64,000 nt of DNA from CANHBY01 sp046342195 (GCA_046342195.1 JBKDQE010000061.1:62001-126000); one strand, 5' to 3'. Counted from the first letter of the stretch, positions 28,506-37,815 are shown. The notes: generated by a model not told the origin, from the sequence alone. Program-made: numbers and translations.

Positions 28506-29081
28506 ATGAGTGACGCCCGCAGCCATCAACACGATCATTCCGAAGCCCATGAGGGGCCCATCAAGACCCCCAAGCAACTGATCACGGCGGTGGTGTTTGG
28601 GTTTTTGGTTCCGGTTGTGGTTATTGTTTTATTGGTCAATTTTGTGGCCTCCGATCAAAGAACCGCCGATGGCCAAGCACTTGATCCTGAAGCAGTCAGC
28701 CGTCGAATTGAACGGGTGGGCCAAATCGAAATCAACCAAGCTGGAAAAGCGGCCACGCAAGCTGCGCCTGAAGCCGCCCCTGCCGCACCAGTTCCATCCA
28801 TCATGGTCCCGCCCCCAGAAACGAAGCCTGCCCCCACAGCCTCTGCGGAGCCGCCTGCCCTTTATGCCAGCGCCTGCGCTGCATGTCACGACACTGGTGC
28901 AGCCGGGGCCCCCAAGGTGGGAGACAAAACTGCATGGGCTTCCCGCTTGGCTTTGGGTATTGAGGGCCTGACAGCGAGTGCCATCAAAGGTAAAGGCATC
29001 ATGCCCGCCCGTGGAGGCTCCCAAGCCTCTGATGATGAAATCAAAGCGATCGTGACTTACATGGTCAATCACGCCAAGTGA
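28506..29081 (+). CDS. Membrane-anchored cytochrome c5-type protein
   Basis: This 191-residue class I cytochrome c carries electrons in the periplasm. It has a His-rich cytoplasmic N-terminus, one membrane anchor (about residues 24-46), an Ala/Pro-rich flexible linker (about 80-118) and a heme domain. That domain holds CAACH (Cys124, Cys127, His128) and the axial Met in KGKGIMPARGG (near 165). The WASRL and LGIEGL elements match cytochrome c5. The CDS starts 5 bp after a GAGGA-like site. A TATAAT element at 28368-28373 may be part of its promoter. It stands alone between tRNA-Arg and flhB; its oxidase or reductase partner is not visible here. Confidence 0.9.
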   Translation: MSDARSHQHDHSEAHEGPIKTPKQLITAVVFGFLVPVVVIVLLVNFVASDQRTADGQALDPEAVSRRIERVGQIEINQAGKAATQAAPEAAPAAPVPSIMVPPPETKPAPTASAEPPALYASACAACHDTGAAGAPKVGDKTAWASRLALGIEGLTASAIKGKGIMPARGGSQASDDEIKAIVTYMVNHAK

Positions 29082-29269
29082 GGTGATGAGGTCGGCTTGT
29101 CGCCCCTTCGCTGCCCGGAAGCGTTGATGTCAGTTCTCTCTTTTCATGGTGGGGTGCTCATTTTTGGGGACAGACGGGCTGACTCACCAGATGAGCCTGT
29201 TTTACAGGCCTGTTCAGAAGAAGCCCTGAGCCTGATGATTTCAAAATCATGGTGCGCTGAGGCTCTTGC

Positions 29270-30412
29270 ATGGCAGACTCTACAGAAAATCGCAACTTAC
29301 CCGCTTCCGAGCGCAAACTCGGCAAAGCGCGTGAAGAAGGCAACCTTCCACGTTCCACCGATGTCGGGCATTTCACGGTGCTGGCGACCGGTTTGGCGGC
29401 TTTTTATGCGCTCGGCCTTGACCTCATTTTTTGGCTGCGTGATACGGTGTCTCAGGGTTTGCGCTTCGATGCAGAACTTTTGCGACAACCAGAGTTGATG
29501 TCGTCTTGGCTTTGGGGCCTTGTTCAGCGCATGCTTTGGGTCATTATTCCGGCGGGCTTGGTTTGTACAGCAGTGGCGATCGCTTCGGTGTTGGTGGTGG
29601 GTGGATGGAACTGGACTCTGAAAAAATTGGGCCCCAACTTTTCTGTTCTCAACCCTCTGACAGGTTTGGGGCGCATTTTCAGCAAGCAAGGTATTTTGCT
29701 GGCGCTCAAAGCCTGCCTGTTGGCCATTCTTTTAGGCGCCATCGGGGCTTTCTACATGAAAAGCCGCACGAGTGAGTTCAATCGCGCTTGGGGCATGGAT
29801 CTCAACACAGGAATTCAGCATATGGCGGGCTTGATATTCGCGGGAGTGCTGCTGTTGCTGGTACTGATTTTTCTGTTTGCACTCATTGATGTGCCTTTGC
29901 AAAAATATCTCTATGCCTCGCAGTTGAAAATGTCTTTTCAAGAAGTCAAGCAAGAGCACAAAGAAACTGAGGGCAGTGCGGAGGTCAAGGGCAAGGTGCG
30001 GGCCCGCATGCGCGAAATGGCGGGCCGCCGCATGTTGGCGGCGGTGCCCAACGCCGATTTGGTCGTCATGAACCCCACCCACTATGCGGTAGCTTTGCAT
30101 TATGACGAACAATCCATGGGCGCTCCACGGGTGGTGGCCAAGGGTGCAGACCTTTTGGCTCTGCGCATCCGGGATGTGGCGAAAATATCGAAGGTGCCTG
30201 TGCTACAGGCGCCTGTACTCGCCCGGGCTTTATATGCCCATGCCCGGCTTGACCGCGAAATTCCGGTGGCTTTGTTCAGTGCGGTGGCACAAGTGCTGGC
30301 CTATGTTTACCAAATGCGCGCTGCCATGAAGGGGCATGCGCCCATGCCAGCCGAAGTGCCCATACCGCAAGTGCCCCCAGAGCTTGACCCGCACCATGGC
30401 CGAAGTCAGTGA
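29270..30412 (+). CDS. flhB: Flagellar export apparatus protein FlhB
   Basis: FlhB is the substrate-specificity switch of the flagellar type III export gate. The 380-residue product has four membrane helices (about residues 35-55, 90-115, 145-165, 185-210), a cytoplasmic linker rich in Lys/Glu (SFQEVKQEHKETEG) and the self-cleaving motif NPTH (268-271) inside VVMNPTHYAVAL. It starts with the usual ADSTENRNLPASERKLGKAREEG region. The notable point is its context. No fliR, flhA or other flagellar gene is next to it; cytochrome c5 precedes and zapE follows. YscU-type proteins are similar, but the sequence reads as FlhB. Confidence 0.93.
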   Translation: MADSTENRNLPASERKLGKAREEGNLPRSTDVGHFTVLATGLAAFYALGLDLIFWLRDTVSQGLRFDAELLRQPELMSSWLWGLVQRMLWVIIPAGLVCTAVAIASVLVVGGWNWTLKKLGPNFSVLNPLTGLGRIFSKQGILLALKACLLAILLGAIGAFYMKSRTSEFNRAWGMDLNTGIQHMAGLIFAGVLLLLVLIFLFALIDVPLQKYLYASQLKMSFQEVKQEHKETEGSAEVKGKVRARMREMAGRRMLAAVPNADLVVMNPTHYAVALHYDEQSMGAPRVVAKGADLLALRIRDVAKISKVPVLQAPVLARALYAHARLDREIPVALFSAVAQVLAYVYQMRAAMKGHAPMPAEVPIPQVPPELDPHHGRSQ

Positions 30413-30469
30413 TCCGTTTTCACATATGACTGAAATGCCTTTGTTTGCCGTACCCTCTCGACAGGTTCC

Positions 30470-31588
30470 ATGCCTGAAACCATCATGACCCCTGTTTTTA
30501 AGTTCTATCAACAAACCTTGCAAGATCGTGGCTATCAAAGCGACCCCGCTCAGCTTCACGCGGTGGCGGCCCTCGAGCGCTGCGCTTCGGAGTGGGCTGA
30601 ATACAAGGCCCGCCGACGCAACCCCCTGACCCAACTGTTACGGTCTTCTCGTCAAATGCCACGCGGCGTGTATATGTATGGCGGCGTAGGTCGAGGCAAG
30701 AGTTTCCTGATGGATTGTTTTTTTCAGGCCGCCCCCATCACTCAAAAAACCAGGCTGCATTTTCATGAGTTCATGCGTGAAGTGCACCGTGAACTGGCTG
30801 ATTTACAGGGAACGGTCAACCCACTGCATGAGCTGGCCCGGCAGATATCGAAAAAATTCAAACTTATTTGCTTTGATGAGTTTCATGTGTCTGATGTCAC
30901 TGACGCGATGATTTTGCACCGTTTGCTCGAAGCCCTGACCAATCAGCGTGTAGGTATTGTGACCACATCCAATTTCCACCCTGACGGGCTTTACCCCCAT
31001 GGCCTGCACCGTGAACGGATTTTGCCGGCGATTGATCTTCTCAAAACCCATCTTGAAGTGGTCAATGTGGACAACGGCACCGACTACCGAAGCCGCACCC
31101 TTGAAAAGATAGCCCTCTACCACAGCCCCTTGGGGCCTGAAGCCGACGCAGCCATGGAGCAAGCCTTCGATCAACTCAAAGAGTCCAGGGAAGAACCGGC
31201 CATGCTGAAAATTGAGCATCGACAATTTGAGGCCCGCAAACGTGCCGGAGGGGTGGTGTGGTTTGATTTTAAAACCTTGTGCGGGGGGCCTCGGTCGCAA
31301 AATGATTACCTTGAGATTGCCACCCAGTTCCACACGGTGTTGTTGTCGGGCGTGCCGGTGATGCCCCCTCGATGGGCCTCTGAGGCACGCCGCTTCACTT
31401 GGCTGGTGGATGTTCTTTACGACCGCCGTGTCAAGCTGATTTTATCAGCCGCGGCCCCACCCGAAGACCTGTATACCGATGGCCCCATGGCCCATGAATT
31501 TCCACGCACTGTGTCACGACTGCGGGAAATGCAGTCAGCCGAATTTCTGGGCTTGCTGCGTCGTGATATGGACACCTCCCTGACATAA
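30470..31588 (+). CDS. zapE: Cell division ATPase ZapE (AFG1 family)
   Basis: ZapE is a Z-ring-associated AAA ATPase that helps division under stress. The 372-residue product shows RGVYMYGGVGRGKSFLMD (Walker A about 71-78), the HFHEFM segment, the Walker B motif LICFDEFHVSDVTDAM (near 132-147), GIVTTSNFHPDGLYP and LSAAAPPEDLY near the C-terminus, all typical of AFG1/ZapE. The upstream ATG was chosen because ACAGG lies just before it. An ATG five codons later is an alternative. In betaproteobacteria zapE often follows lpdA; here it follows flhB. Confidence 0.94.
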   Translation: MPETIMTPVFKFYQQTLQDRGYQSDPAQLHAVAALERCASEWAEYKARRRNPLTQLLRSSRQMPRGVYMYGGVGRGKSFLMDCFFQAAPITQKTRLHFHEFMREVHRELADLQGTVNPLHELARQISKKFKLICFDEFHVSDVTDAMILHRLLEALTNQRVGIVTTSNFHPDGLYPHGLHRERILPAIDLLKTHLEVVNVDNGTDYRSRTLEKIALYHSPLGPEADAAMEQAFDQLKESREEPAMLKIEHRQFEARKRAGGVVWFDFKTLCGGPRSQNDYLEIATQFHTVLLSGVPVMPPRWASEARRFTWLVDVLYDRRVKLILSAAAPPEDLYTDGPMAHEFPRTVSRLREMQSAEFLGLLRRDMDTSLT

Positions 31589-31666
31589 TGCCCAGCCCAG
31601 CTTGTTGATCAGGCCATTGAACCGCTTGTTTAACCGCTATTTAAAAGCTGAAAGAGGCAACAAGCC

Positions 31667-33094
31667 ATGTCTGTGATTTCTTCATGTCTGTCACGATACG
31701 TCTGTGTGATGTTGTGTTTGAGCTTTTGCGTTCTTTTGCTCAATGGCTGCGCATCGATTGACCGGGCTTCGGCAATGGCTGAAATGAGCAAGTTCCTGCC
31801 CCCCGGGCCTCGGGGCGGATTTATTTGGGTTCAATCCGAGGCCGACCGGGACACGATTGAGCAGCGTGTTGCGGAAATTTTGGCTCAACCCCTGACTTCT
31901 GAGCGTGCGGTTGAAATTGCCTGGCTGAATCACAAGGGGCTGCAAGCGAGCTTCGCCGAACTGGGAATAGCCCAGGCAGACCGGGCCCAAGCCGGGCGAC
32001 TGGCCAATCCTGGGCTGAGCTTGGGCCGAACCCGCACAGGGGCTGAGCAAGAAATCGAGCGTGGCCTGCGTTTTGATCTTATGAGCCTTTGGCTGCTTCC
32101 CAAACGCAAAGACATGGAACAACATCGGTATGAACAAGTCCAAAGGGACGTGGCCACAGAGGTACTTCGGTTGGCCTATGCCACACGCAAGGCTTTTCTG
32201 GATGCGGTGGCAGCGCGCCAGCGGTTGATCTACCTGGAGCAAGTGATGCAGGCTGCACAGGCAGGTGCCGAGCTGTCCCGTCGAATGGCTCAGGCAGGGC
32301 ACTTCAACAGCTTGCAGCAAGCGCGTGAACAGAGCTTTTACGCCGAGGCCGTACAAGCCCTGACACGGGCCCAACGAAACGAAAAGACCACCCGCGAGCG
32401 GCTTGGCAGGTGGTTGGGGTTGGAGTCAGGCGGTGATTTGCTGCAACTGCCAGAGCGCCTGAATGATCTCCCACCAAAAATTCTCGACAAGGCTGATATC
32501 AAGGGCTTGGGTTTGGATCGCCGGCTGGATATTCAGAGCGCCAAACTGGCCGCAGAGCGTGCCGCCAGCCATCTGGGTTTGACGCGTGTCACGCGTTTCA
32601 TCAACGTCTTTGAGTATGCTCAGCTGCGTCAAAAATCCGATGATGGCGAGATCAGCCGGGGCTGGGAAATACACCTTGAATTGCCCCTCTTTGATTGGGG
32701 TGAGGCGCGCGTTGCCAAAGCCGAAAGCTTGTATATGCAGGCAGTGAATCAGGCTGCTGATACAGCCTTGCAAGCAGCTTCAGAAGTGCGCGAAGCCCAT
32801 GCCAATTACGAGGCAGCATTCAAAATTGCGCAATATCAGCGAGACGAGCTGCTCCCCCTTCAAAAACGCATTTCAGAACAAAACCTGCTGCGCTATAACG
32901 CGATGTTGATCGGGGTGTTTGAATTACTGGCCGATGCACGGGCTCAAATTCAGGGGGTTTTAAGCCATATTGATACACTTCATGAATACTGGCTCTCTGA
33001 GGCCGACTTGGACATGGCCCTGGTGGGCCCCCCCACCTTGACAACGCCAAGCTCGGCCTCGCCCCCCAAGGAAGTACCTGCACGGCCTCATTAA
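31667..33094 (+). CDS. TolC-family outer-membrane efflux lipoprotein
   Basis: The 475-residue product has a signal peptide with lipobox LLNGC (Cys28), so it is a lipid-anchored outer-membrane factor. Two long coiled-coil repeats follow, with conserved Asn/Leu heptads (ASFAELGIAQADRAQAGRL; QAGAELSRRMAQAGHF). A central LPLFDWGEARVAKAE segment is typical of the barrel edge in TolC-type channels. The N-terminal region before residue 70 and the Pro-rich C-terminal tail are variable. No RND pump or membrane-fusion protein is adjacent, so the transported substrate is unknown. It is convergent with gspB. Confidence 0.85.
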   Translation: MSVISSCLSRYVCVMLCLSFCVLLLNGCASIDRASAMAEMSKFLPPGPRGGFIWVQSEADRDTIEQRVAEILAQPLTSERAVEIAWLNHKGLQASFAELGIAQADRAQAGRLANPGLSLGRTRTGAEQEIERGLRFDLMSLWLLPKRKDMEQHRYEQVQRDVATEVLRLAYATRKAFLDAVAARQRLIYLEQVMQAAQAGAELSRRMAQAGHFNSLQQAREQSFYAEAVQALTRAQRNEKTTRERLGRWLGLESGGDLLQLPERLNDLPPKILDKADIKGLGLDRRLDIQSAKLAAERAASHLGLTRVTRFINVFEYAQLRQKSDDGEISRGWEIHLELPLFDWGEARVAKAESLYMQAVNQAADTALQAASEVREAHANYEAAFKIAQYQRDELLPLQKRISEQNLLRYNAMLIGVFELLADARAQIQGVLSHIDTLHEYWLSEADLDMALVGPPTLTTPSSASPPKEVPARPH

Positions 33095-33098
33095 AAAC

Positions 33099-33851
33099 TC
33101 AAAAGCTCCAACGGTAACGTGCCCCTTTGAACTTGACCACCGCTGATTTGCGTTCAATACGTTCAAGCATGAGGTCATGGGTGATAGCGTCGCCTTCCCG
33201 AAAAATTTGACCATTGATGATCAACATTCGGCTTTTGGGGTCAGATGAATAGCTCGAACCTCCGATTGAAATCATTGGAAGCTGTTGCCGAATTTCTTCC
33301 GGCAACTCTCGAATGTTTCCAGGCTCCGGCTCCAGATCAGGAGGTTCAGGCACGGGGGTATAAGTGCTGCGGGGGGTCACGCGGGGCATAGAAGCAGAGG
33401 ATGGGGTGGCATCAAGAGTGCCTTTTTGTGGCTTCTCGGGCACTGACGCCGTAGGCCGTTCAGATGCTGCTGAGTTGATGGAAGGCCGAAACAGGCCCCC
33501 TTGTGGCTGCATCCAGCTTGTGTCTGTTGAGGGCTGGCGAGACGGAGCTGCAAATTGAGGCGCCACAAGCCCTGGAGGCCCAGGCAGTGGGGAAATATCA
33601 GGCAGATGATTTTGCACAACACTTGACTTGGTGCTGTACATGGGCGTTGTCCCCCCCCGGCCCTGCAAACCCGGGCCCAAGAAGAAAACCGCGCCCAACA
33701 CCGTGGCCAGCCCAAGCACCCACCGGGCGATCAGACGAGGGATGTGATGGCGACAACGGGCTGCACCTGGAGCCGGAGCGTTGAGGTTGAGAACCTGGCC
33801 ACGCTGACGATCAGCCTCAGCCTGCCGAAGCGCATCAAGAATGTAGGACAT
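33099..33851 (-). CDS. gspB: Type II secretion accessory protein GspB
   Basis: GspB, with the ATPase GspA, helps assemble the type II secretin by remodelling peptidoglycan. The 250-residue product begins MSYILDALRQAEADRQRGQV, the family signature. It has one membrane helix (about residues 41-60) and a long Pro/Ser-rich periplasmic linker. The conserved T2SSB domain is at the C-terminus (PMISIGGSSYSSDPKSRML, INGQIFREGD, then VVKFKGARYRWSF at the end). Its usual partner gspA should lie just upstream, but only a short decayed remnant is found there, separated by an inverted-repeat element. GspB may act alone or with a GspA encoded elsewhere. Confidence 0.88.
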   Translation of the reverse strand: MSYILDALRQAEADRQRGQVLNLNAPAPGAARCRHHIPRLIARWVLGLATVLGAVFFLGPGLQGRGGTTPMYSTKSSVVQNHLPDISPLPGPPGLVAPQFAAPSRQPSTDTSWMQPQGGLFRPSINSAASERPTASVPEKPQKGTLDATPSSASMPRVTPRSTYTPVPEPPDLEPEPGNIRELPEEIRQQLPMISIGGSSYSSDPKSRMLIINGQIFREGDAITHDLMLERIERKSAVVKFKGARYRWSF

Positions 33852-33893
33852 TTTATTCCTTCAAGGCAGAAAGGGACACCATGATCATTTAAA

Positions 33894-34155
33894 TAGGACT
33901 GATGCAAACCAAGGTCGATCATCTGTCAGAGTACCTCCACAAGGATTCTGCCAATCAAGACCGATGGCAGGAGAGTGATTCATCATTTCAACTGCCACCT
34001 CCTCATTCCGCGTGTCAGTCGTGAAATCGGGAACGTCTGCAATTCCGGTCCTGCCATTGATTGCGCGCTCTGGATGCTGCGACCACGTGTAGCATGACGG
34101 CGAGTCTGCTGGTCAGTCAAGGGACAATGACGCTGGATTTTGCGTAAGTTCTATT
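33894..34155. mobile_element. Short inverted-repeat element (about 262 bp), MITE-like
   Basis: The left end TAGGACTGATGCAAACC and the right end (reverse complement TAGAACTTACGCAAAATCC) match at most positions, giving imperfect terminal inverted repeats. The left 175 bp are related to the segments at 12672-12846 and 58150-58252. No transposase frame fits inside. It sits between gspB and the gspA remnant. Confidence 0.6.
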
Positions 34156-34181
34156 CAAGAAAGGATGACTACCAACCGGGC

Positions 34182-34394
34182 TCATGGTAATGCGCTACTC
34201 TTTTGCTGACCGATGAAGCCCAGCCCCATGGTCAGCTCAGCCAGAGCGCGCCAGCAAGCAGCAGGCTCATTAATTTGCAAGCGTTTGCGCTCGCGGGTTT
34301 CAAGGTTGGTCAGCAGGCGCAGTTGCTTCAACACATTGGCAGGCAGATGTTGCGCTTCATCAATGATCAGCATACTGATTTTCCTGAGGGGTAG
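34182..34394 (-). pseudogene. gspA: Remnant of the type II secretion ATPase gene gspA
   Basis: A minus-strand frame contains MLIIDEAQHLPANVLKQL followed by RLLTNLETRERKRLQI, the Walker B and sensor region of GspA/ExeA-type AAA ATPases. The Walker A half is missing upstream, and after LQI the reading continues in unrelated sequence to a stop about 30 codons later. Only about 35 recognisable residues of a protein that is normally over 500 remain. Its position beside gspB on the same strand fits the usual gspAB pair. Decay through deletion is the simplest reading. Confidence 0.75.
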
Positions 34395-34620
34395 GGGGCA
34401 TTTTGCGCAGATCTTGAGTTGTGCAACAAAGTCTGGGCGATGTAAAAATTCGCCCCATGAGTACTTCAAAACTTCTCAAAAATTGATTCGAGCAGATATG
34501 AAAACCCAGGCAAATTTCAGCCACAAACAGGCTGATGTCCGCGTATCGATACCGGTTGGAGAGGTTTTTCGAGGCCAACCATCCATTATGGGTTGTGCAG
34601 GGGTTTCTTCCAATTCATTG

Positions 34621-35478
34621 ATGCCAACCCCATCTTCAACCCGATCTGATGTCCTTTGCGTCTCTCCCTTGTCACCCTTGATCGGGGTTTTTGATTCTGG
34701 TGTGGGAGGTCTTTCAGTCTTGCGGGCACTGTGCTTATGGATGCCGCAGGCCCGGTTTGTTTATTTTGCCGACTCTGGCCATGCCCCCTATGGCGAACGC
34801 GCCGATGATTATGTGCTTGATCGTTCTTCCCGCATCACCCGGCACTTGCTTTGGCGCGAAGGCTGTCAAGGCGTGGTGGTGGCCTGCAACACAGCCACAG
34901 CCGTCGCGGTTCAACAGCTTCGCTCTGAATGGCCTGGTGTGTCACTGGTCGGGGTTGAGCCTGGGGTCAAGCCTGCGGTGGCACAGTCTCGTAACAAACG
35001 CATTGGCGTGATGGCCACCACGGCCACACTTCGCCATGCCCGGTTTCAAGCCTTGGTTGAAGCCCATGCGCCATCGGCCGAGGTCATGGCCCAGCCCTGC
35101 CCAGGCTTGGCCCTGGCCATTGAACAGGGTGATCTTCACTCGCTTGCATTGCAATCTTTGCTGGACCAATTTTGCGGGCAGCTTCGAGACAGGCGGGTTG
35201 ATACCGTTGTACTGGGCTGTACCCATTACACCTTTGTACATGATCAAATTGCCGAGCGGCTCGGGCCTGAAGTTTGCCTCATTGACACCGCCGAGGCCGT
35301 GGCTCGTCAAGCTGCACGGCTTTGGAGTGGTTCAGCCGTTCTGGCCACTCCGGTCGGGCCAGTGAACGTCGCAGATGGGCGTGTCAGGCTGCAAACCAGT
35401 GGCTCCATGGAACCTCTCGAACAAATTGCTCATCATTGGCTGAACTTGACGCAGACAGTGCAACATATCAATCTCTGA
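34621..35478 (+). CDS. murI: Glutamate racemase MurI
   Basis: MurI makes D-glutamate for peptidoglycan. The 285-residue product has the two catalytic Cys motifs VACNTATAVAV (near residue 90) and VVLGCTHYTFV (near 200). It also has IGVFDSGVGGLSVL at the N-terminus, FADSGHAPYG, and IDTAEAVARQ near the C-terminus. The frame is open far upstream across the gspA remnant, so the start is uncertain. I chose the ATG nearest the conserved N-terminus; an ATG 11 codons earlier is possible. It stands alone between the decayed gsp region and the large repeat protein. Confidence 0.93.
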   Translation: MPTPSSTRSDVLCVSPLSPLIGVFDSGVGGLSVLRALCLWMPQARFVYFADSGHAPYGERADDYVLDRSSRITRHLLWREGCQGVVVACNTATAVAVQQLRSEWPGVSLVGVEPGVKPAVAQSRNKRIGVMATTATLRHARFQALVEAHAPSAEVMAQPCPGLALAIEQGDLHSLALQSLLDQFCGQLRDRRVDTVVLGCTHYTFVHDQIAERLGPEVCLIDTAEAVARQAARLWSGSAVLATPVGPVNVADGRVRLQTSGSMEPLEQIAHHWLNLTQTVQHINL

Positions 35479-35703
35479 AGGCCGCTACAAACCCATCATG
35501 AATCAATGGGCCTCATCAGAGTTGAGACAGGTTGGCAGGTTTTTACAAACAAGATTGTGCGGTTTGACCTTTGATGGGCCTATTGGCCCTCAGATTCATC
35601 TCAGTTCTTGCCGATACTTTCGCAATCAGTGTCAGTTTTTGATTCAATTCATGATCGCCGAGAGCCTGCCGGTTTTTTGGCCTCTACTGATCTTGCCATT
35701 TCC

Positions 35704-37815
35704 ATGCTTCTCAAAGTGATTGCCATTGCATTGCTGGCCCTTTTCGGGGGGAGCGCGATCGGCTTGGTTTTGATGCGTACTCGCAGAGTGCAGAGGGCGC
35801 TTTATCACATTCACTATCCGGTATTTTCTGTGCCTCCTAGGCGTGTCATCATTGATTCGCGTGGCCGATTGAGGCGGTTTTATCTGCGTCACAGATCAAC
35901 CGGTTTTTTGATTGGAACGGATCTTCTCAAAATTTCCGAGACAGCCGCCGTCACCCGCCAAGTCAGCTACCATCAATCACGATGCGAAACCGTCTTTGCA
36001 CAACATGAAGATGCTGAAAAGTTGCTCAATGAGGCCATACTTCTGACCCTGAACGAAGGAAATGACGCTCCTGCCTTGGCAGAGCGATATTTGACAAGCT
36101 CAGAGGGCATCCATTACAGCCTGACACTGTGGCCCCTGATCCCTGATGGCGTCCAGAGCCGCCCGCACCCAGCTTGGCCTGGCGAACTTGCCCCGACCAG
36201 CTTGTCAGGCCAGGCTGGACACATGGAGGCAGAGACATCCATTCAGCAAGGGTATCAGCAGCATAAAAAGCTCGAGAAAGATTTAAAGTTGTTTTTGAAA
36301 GGCGAGAAGCTTGAGCGACCTCTGGACTCAGGGCAAGAGTGTGCTCAAGGTTTTATTTTGAGGCTGACACAAGACAGCGTTGTTGACGGGGTTCCTCAAA
36401 CCCTGCAAGTTCAGTTTGCGCATGTGTTTGAAGATGTTGATGTGGGAACTCGGTGTCTGGAGAAGGCTTTTTCTGCTTTGTGCCAGCGTGATCCTGCGTT
36501 TTCTTCATCGTTTTATCGAGCTATTCGAACTCCCAATGGTCAAATACAGCGATTCTTCGTGCACTCTCAGGCTTGGGCTTTTCAGGTGGCAATCGAACAT
36601 GAGCTTGAGGACTCACCAAGCCACAAAACGGTCAAGCAGACCCTCTTGGCGGAGCGTCACCCACAACGCGCCATAGCCGAAGCGGAGGCCATCAAGCGTT
36701 TTGAAAGCTACCGTTGCAGCGCCCCTTTATTTGCAGAGCCCCCGGTGCGCATGATGTTGGCCCCCAATCGTCGACACTACCGGGGGCATATTGGCGAAGT
36801 GCTTGAGGGGTATAAGGTGGGCATCGAATTCGATACCTTTTCAGGCCCTGACCCAAACCAGAACCCTTTAACCCATCAAGAAGTGCTCAATCAGGTGTGG
36901 CCGACACTGGAAGCTGCACACGCTGCACTCGCAGAAGCATTTGATCATGCAAAAACCAATTATCCTGCATTTTCATCGCCGCCTTTGCGGAGCATTTACC
37001 TCCTCGATGGCTCAATGTATCAGCTTTATATCTGCCCCCTGCCTGAGAAGGGGGTTGAGTCTCACAGCGGGAGCAAACATTCATCGCCAAGCTCAGTCAC
37101 GGGGTCGCCGGGGGCTTGGAACCGATCTTATCTGCACTCTTTGCAACGAGCGTTGTTGTCTCAATTCGAAGCTTATCGACAGGAACATCAATCTGCCCAG
37201 CCTGAGGGGCTTGCGCAAGCCAATGCGTACGACGCCCGATTTTCCTTGGGTATTGAGCGCAGCACCAGCGAAGCAGAATTGTTTTTGACAGTACAAACCG
37301 AAATGCCTGATTATTCTTTTTCTTGGTTGGCACAAGCTGATTTAGAAGGAATGATCAAGCGGCTTTTGCATCAGAGCCCTTTATTTTCTGGATCACCCTT
37401 GAAATCGATCACCACGGCCGAGGGTCTGACGCGCCATTTTCATGTGGGAGTTGTCAATGAGGCTTTCCTGATCGGCATCGAATCTCATCAGACCCAGGGC
37501 CTGACCACCATTATTCGTCAGGTGGAATTGGCCGATGTTCACTTAGAGAGAGCCAGTGCCGAGCAACATCTCGACAATTTATTTCATGCTTGCCGATTGG
37601 CGCAGGGCATTTTCAGAACCAATCCAGTGCGGGAGGTGACCGGATCAGATAATATTCATTACAGGTTTTTTATTGCCCCTGGTGAAGGGGGCTTCCGGAT
37701 CGGCATCGAGTCTCAAAGCAGCCCCACTGTCTTGAAGCAAAGCGTATCAGACAAGATCTTTCCAGATGACAACACCGCTGAAATCGAAGCCTACCGAGTT
37801 CGTGCCAAGAACTGA
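35704..37815 (+). CDS. Large repeat protein with N-terminal membrane anchor, function unknown
   Basis: I do not recognise this 703-residue protein. It has one membrane helix (about residues 3-24), then a series of related modules. Each pairs an alpha-helical stretch ending in F-[SAR]-x-x-P with a beta-rich stretch that closes in a GIE-like motif. Clear cores are at 41-73 (FSVPPRRVIIDSRG...FLIGTD), 266-298 (FSSSFYRAIRTPNGQ...VAIE), 343-376 (FAEPPVRM...KVGIEFD), 423-518 (FSSPPLRSIYLLDGS, interrupted by a Ser-rich insert, then FSLGIERS), 561-593 (FSGSPLKSITTAEGL...LIGIES) and 637-670 (FRTNPVREVTG...FRIGIES). A weaker unit may lie near 130-143. The start is the ATG just before the membrane helix. 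The 3' end overlaps the convergent lptM by 69 bp. It is probably inner-membrane anchored; which side the repeats face cannot be told. Confidence 0.75.
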   Translation: MLLKVIAIALLALFGGSAIGLVLMRTRRVQRALYHIHYPVFSVPPRRVIIDSRGRLRRFYLRHRSTGFLIGTDLLKISETAAVTRQVSYHQSRCETVFAQHEDAEKLLNEAILLTLNEGNDAPALAERYLTSSEGIHYSLTLWPLIPDGVQSRPHPAWPGELAPTSLSGQAGHMEAETSIQQGYQQHKKLEKDLKLFLKGEKLERPLDSGQECAQGFILRLTQDSVVDGVPQTLQVQFAHVFEDVDVGTRCLEKAFSALCQRDPAFSSSFYRAIRTPNGQIQRFFVHSQAWAFQVAIEHELEDSPSHKTVKQTLLAERHPQRAIAEAEAIKRFESYRCSAPLFAEPPVRMMLAPNRRHYRGHIGEVLEGYKVGIEFDTFSGPDPNQNPLTHQEVLNQVWPTLEAAHAALAEAFDHAKTNYPAFSSPPLRSIYLLDGSMYQLYICPLPEKGVESHSGSKHSSPSSVTGSPGAWNRSYLHSLQRALLSQFEAYRQEHQSAQPEGLAQANAYDARFSLGIERSTSEAELFLTVQTEMPDYSFSWLAQADLEGMIKRLLHQSPLFSGSPLKSITTAEGLTRHFHVGVVNEAFLIGIESHQTQGLTTIIRQVELADVHLERASAEQHLDNLFHACRLAQGIFRTNPVREVTGSDNIHYRFFIAPGEGGFRIGIESQSSPTVLKQSVSDKIFPDDNTAEIEAYRVRAKN

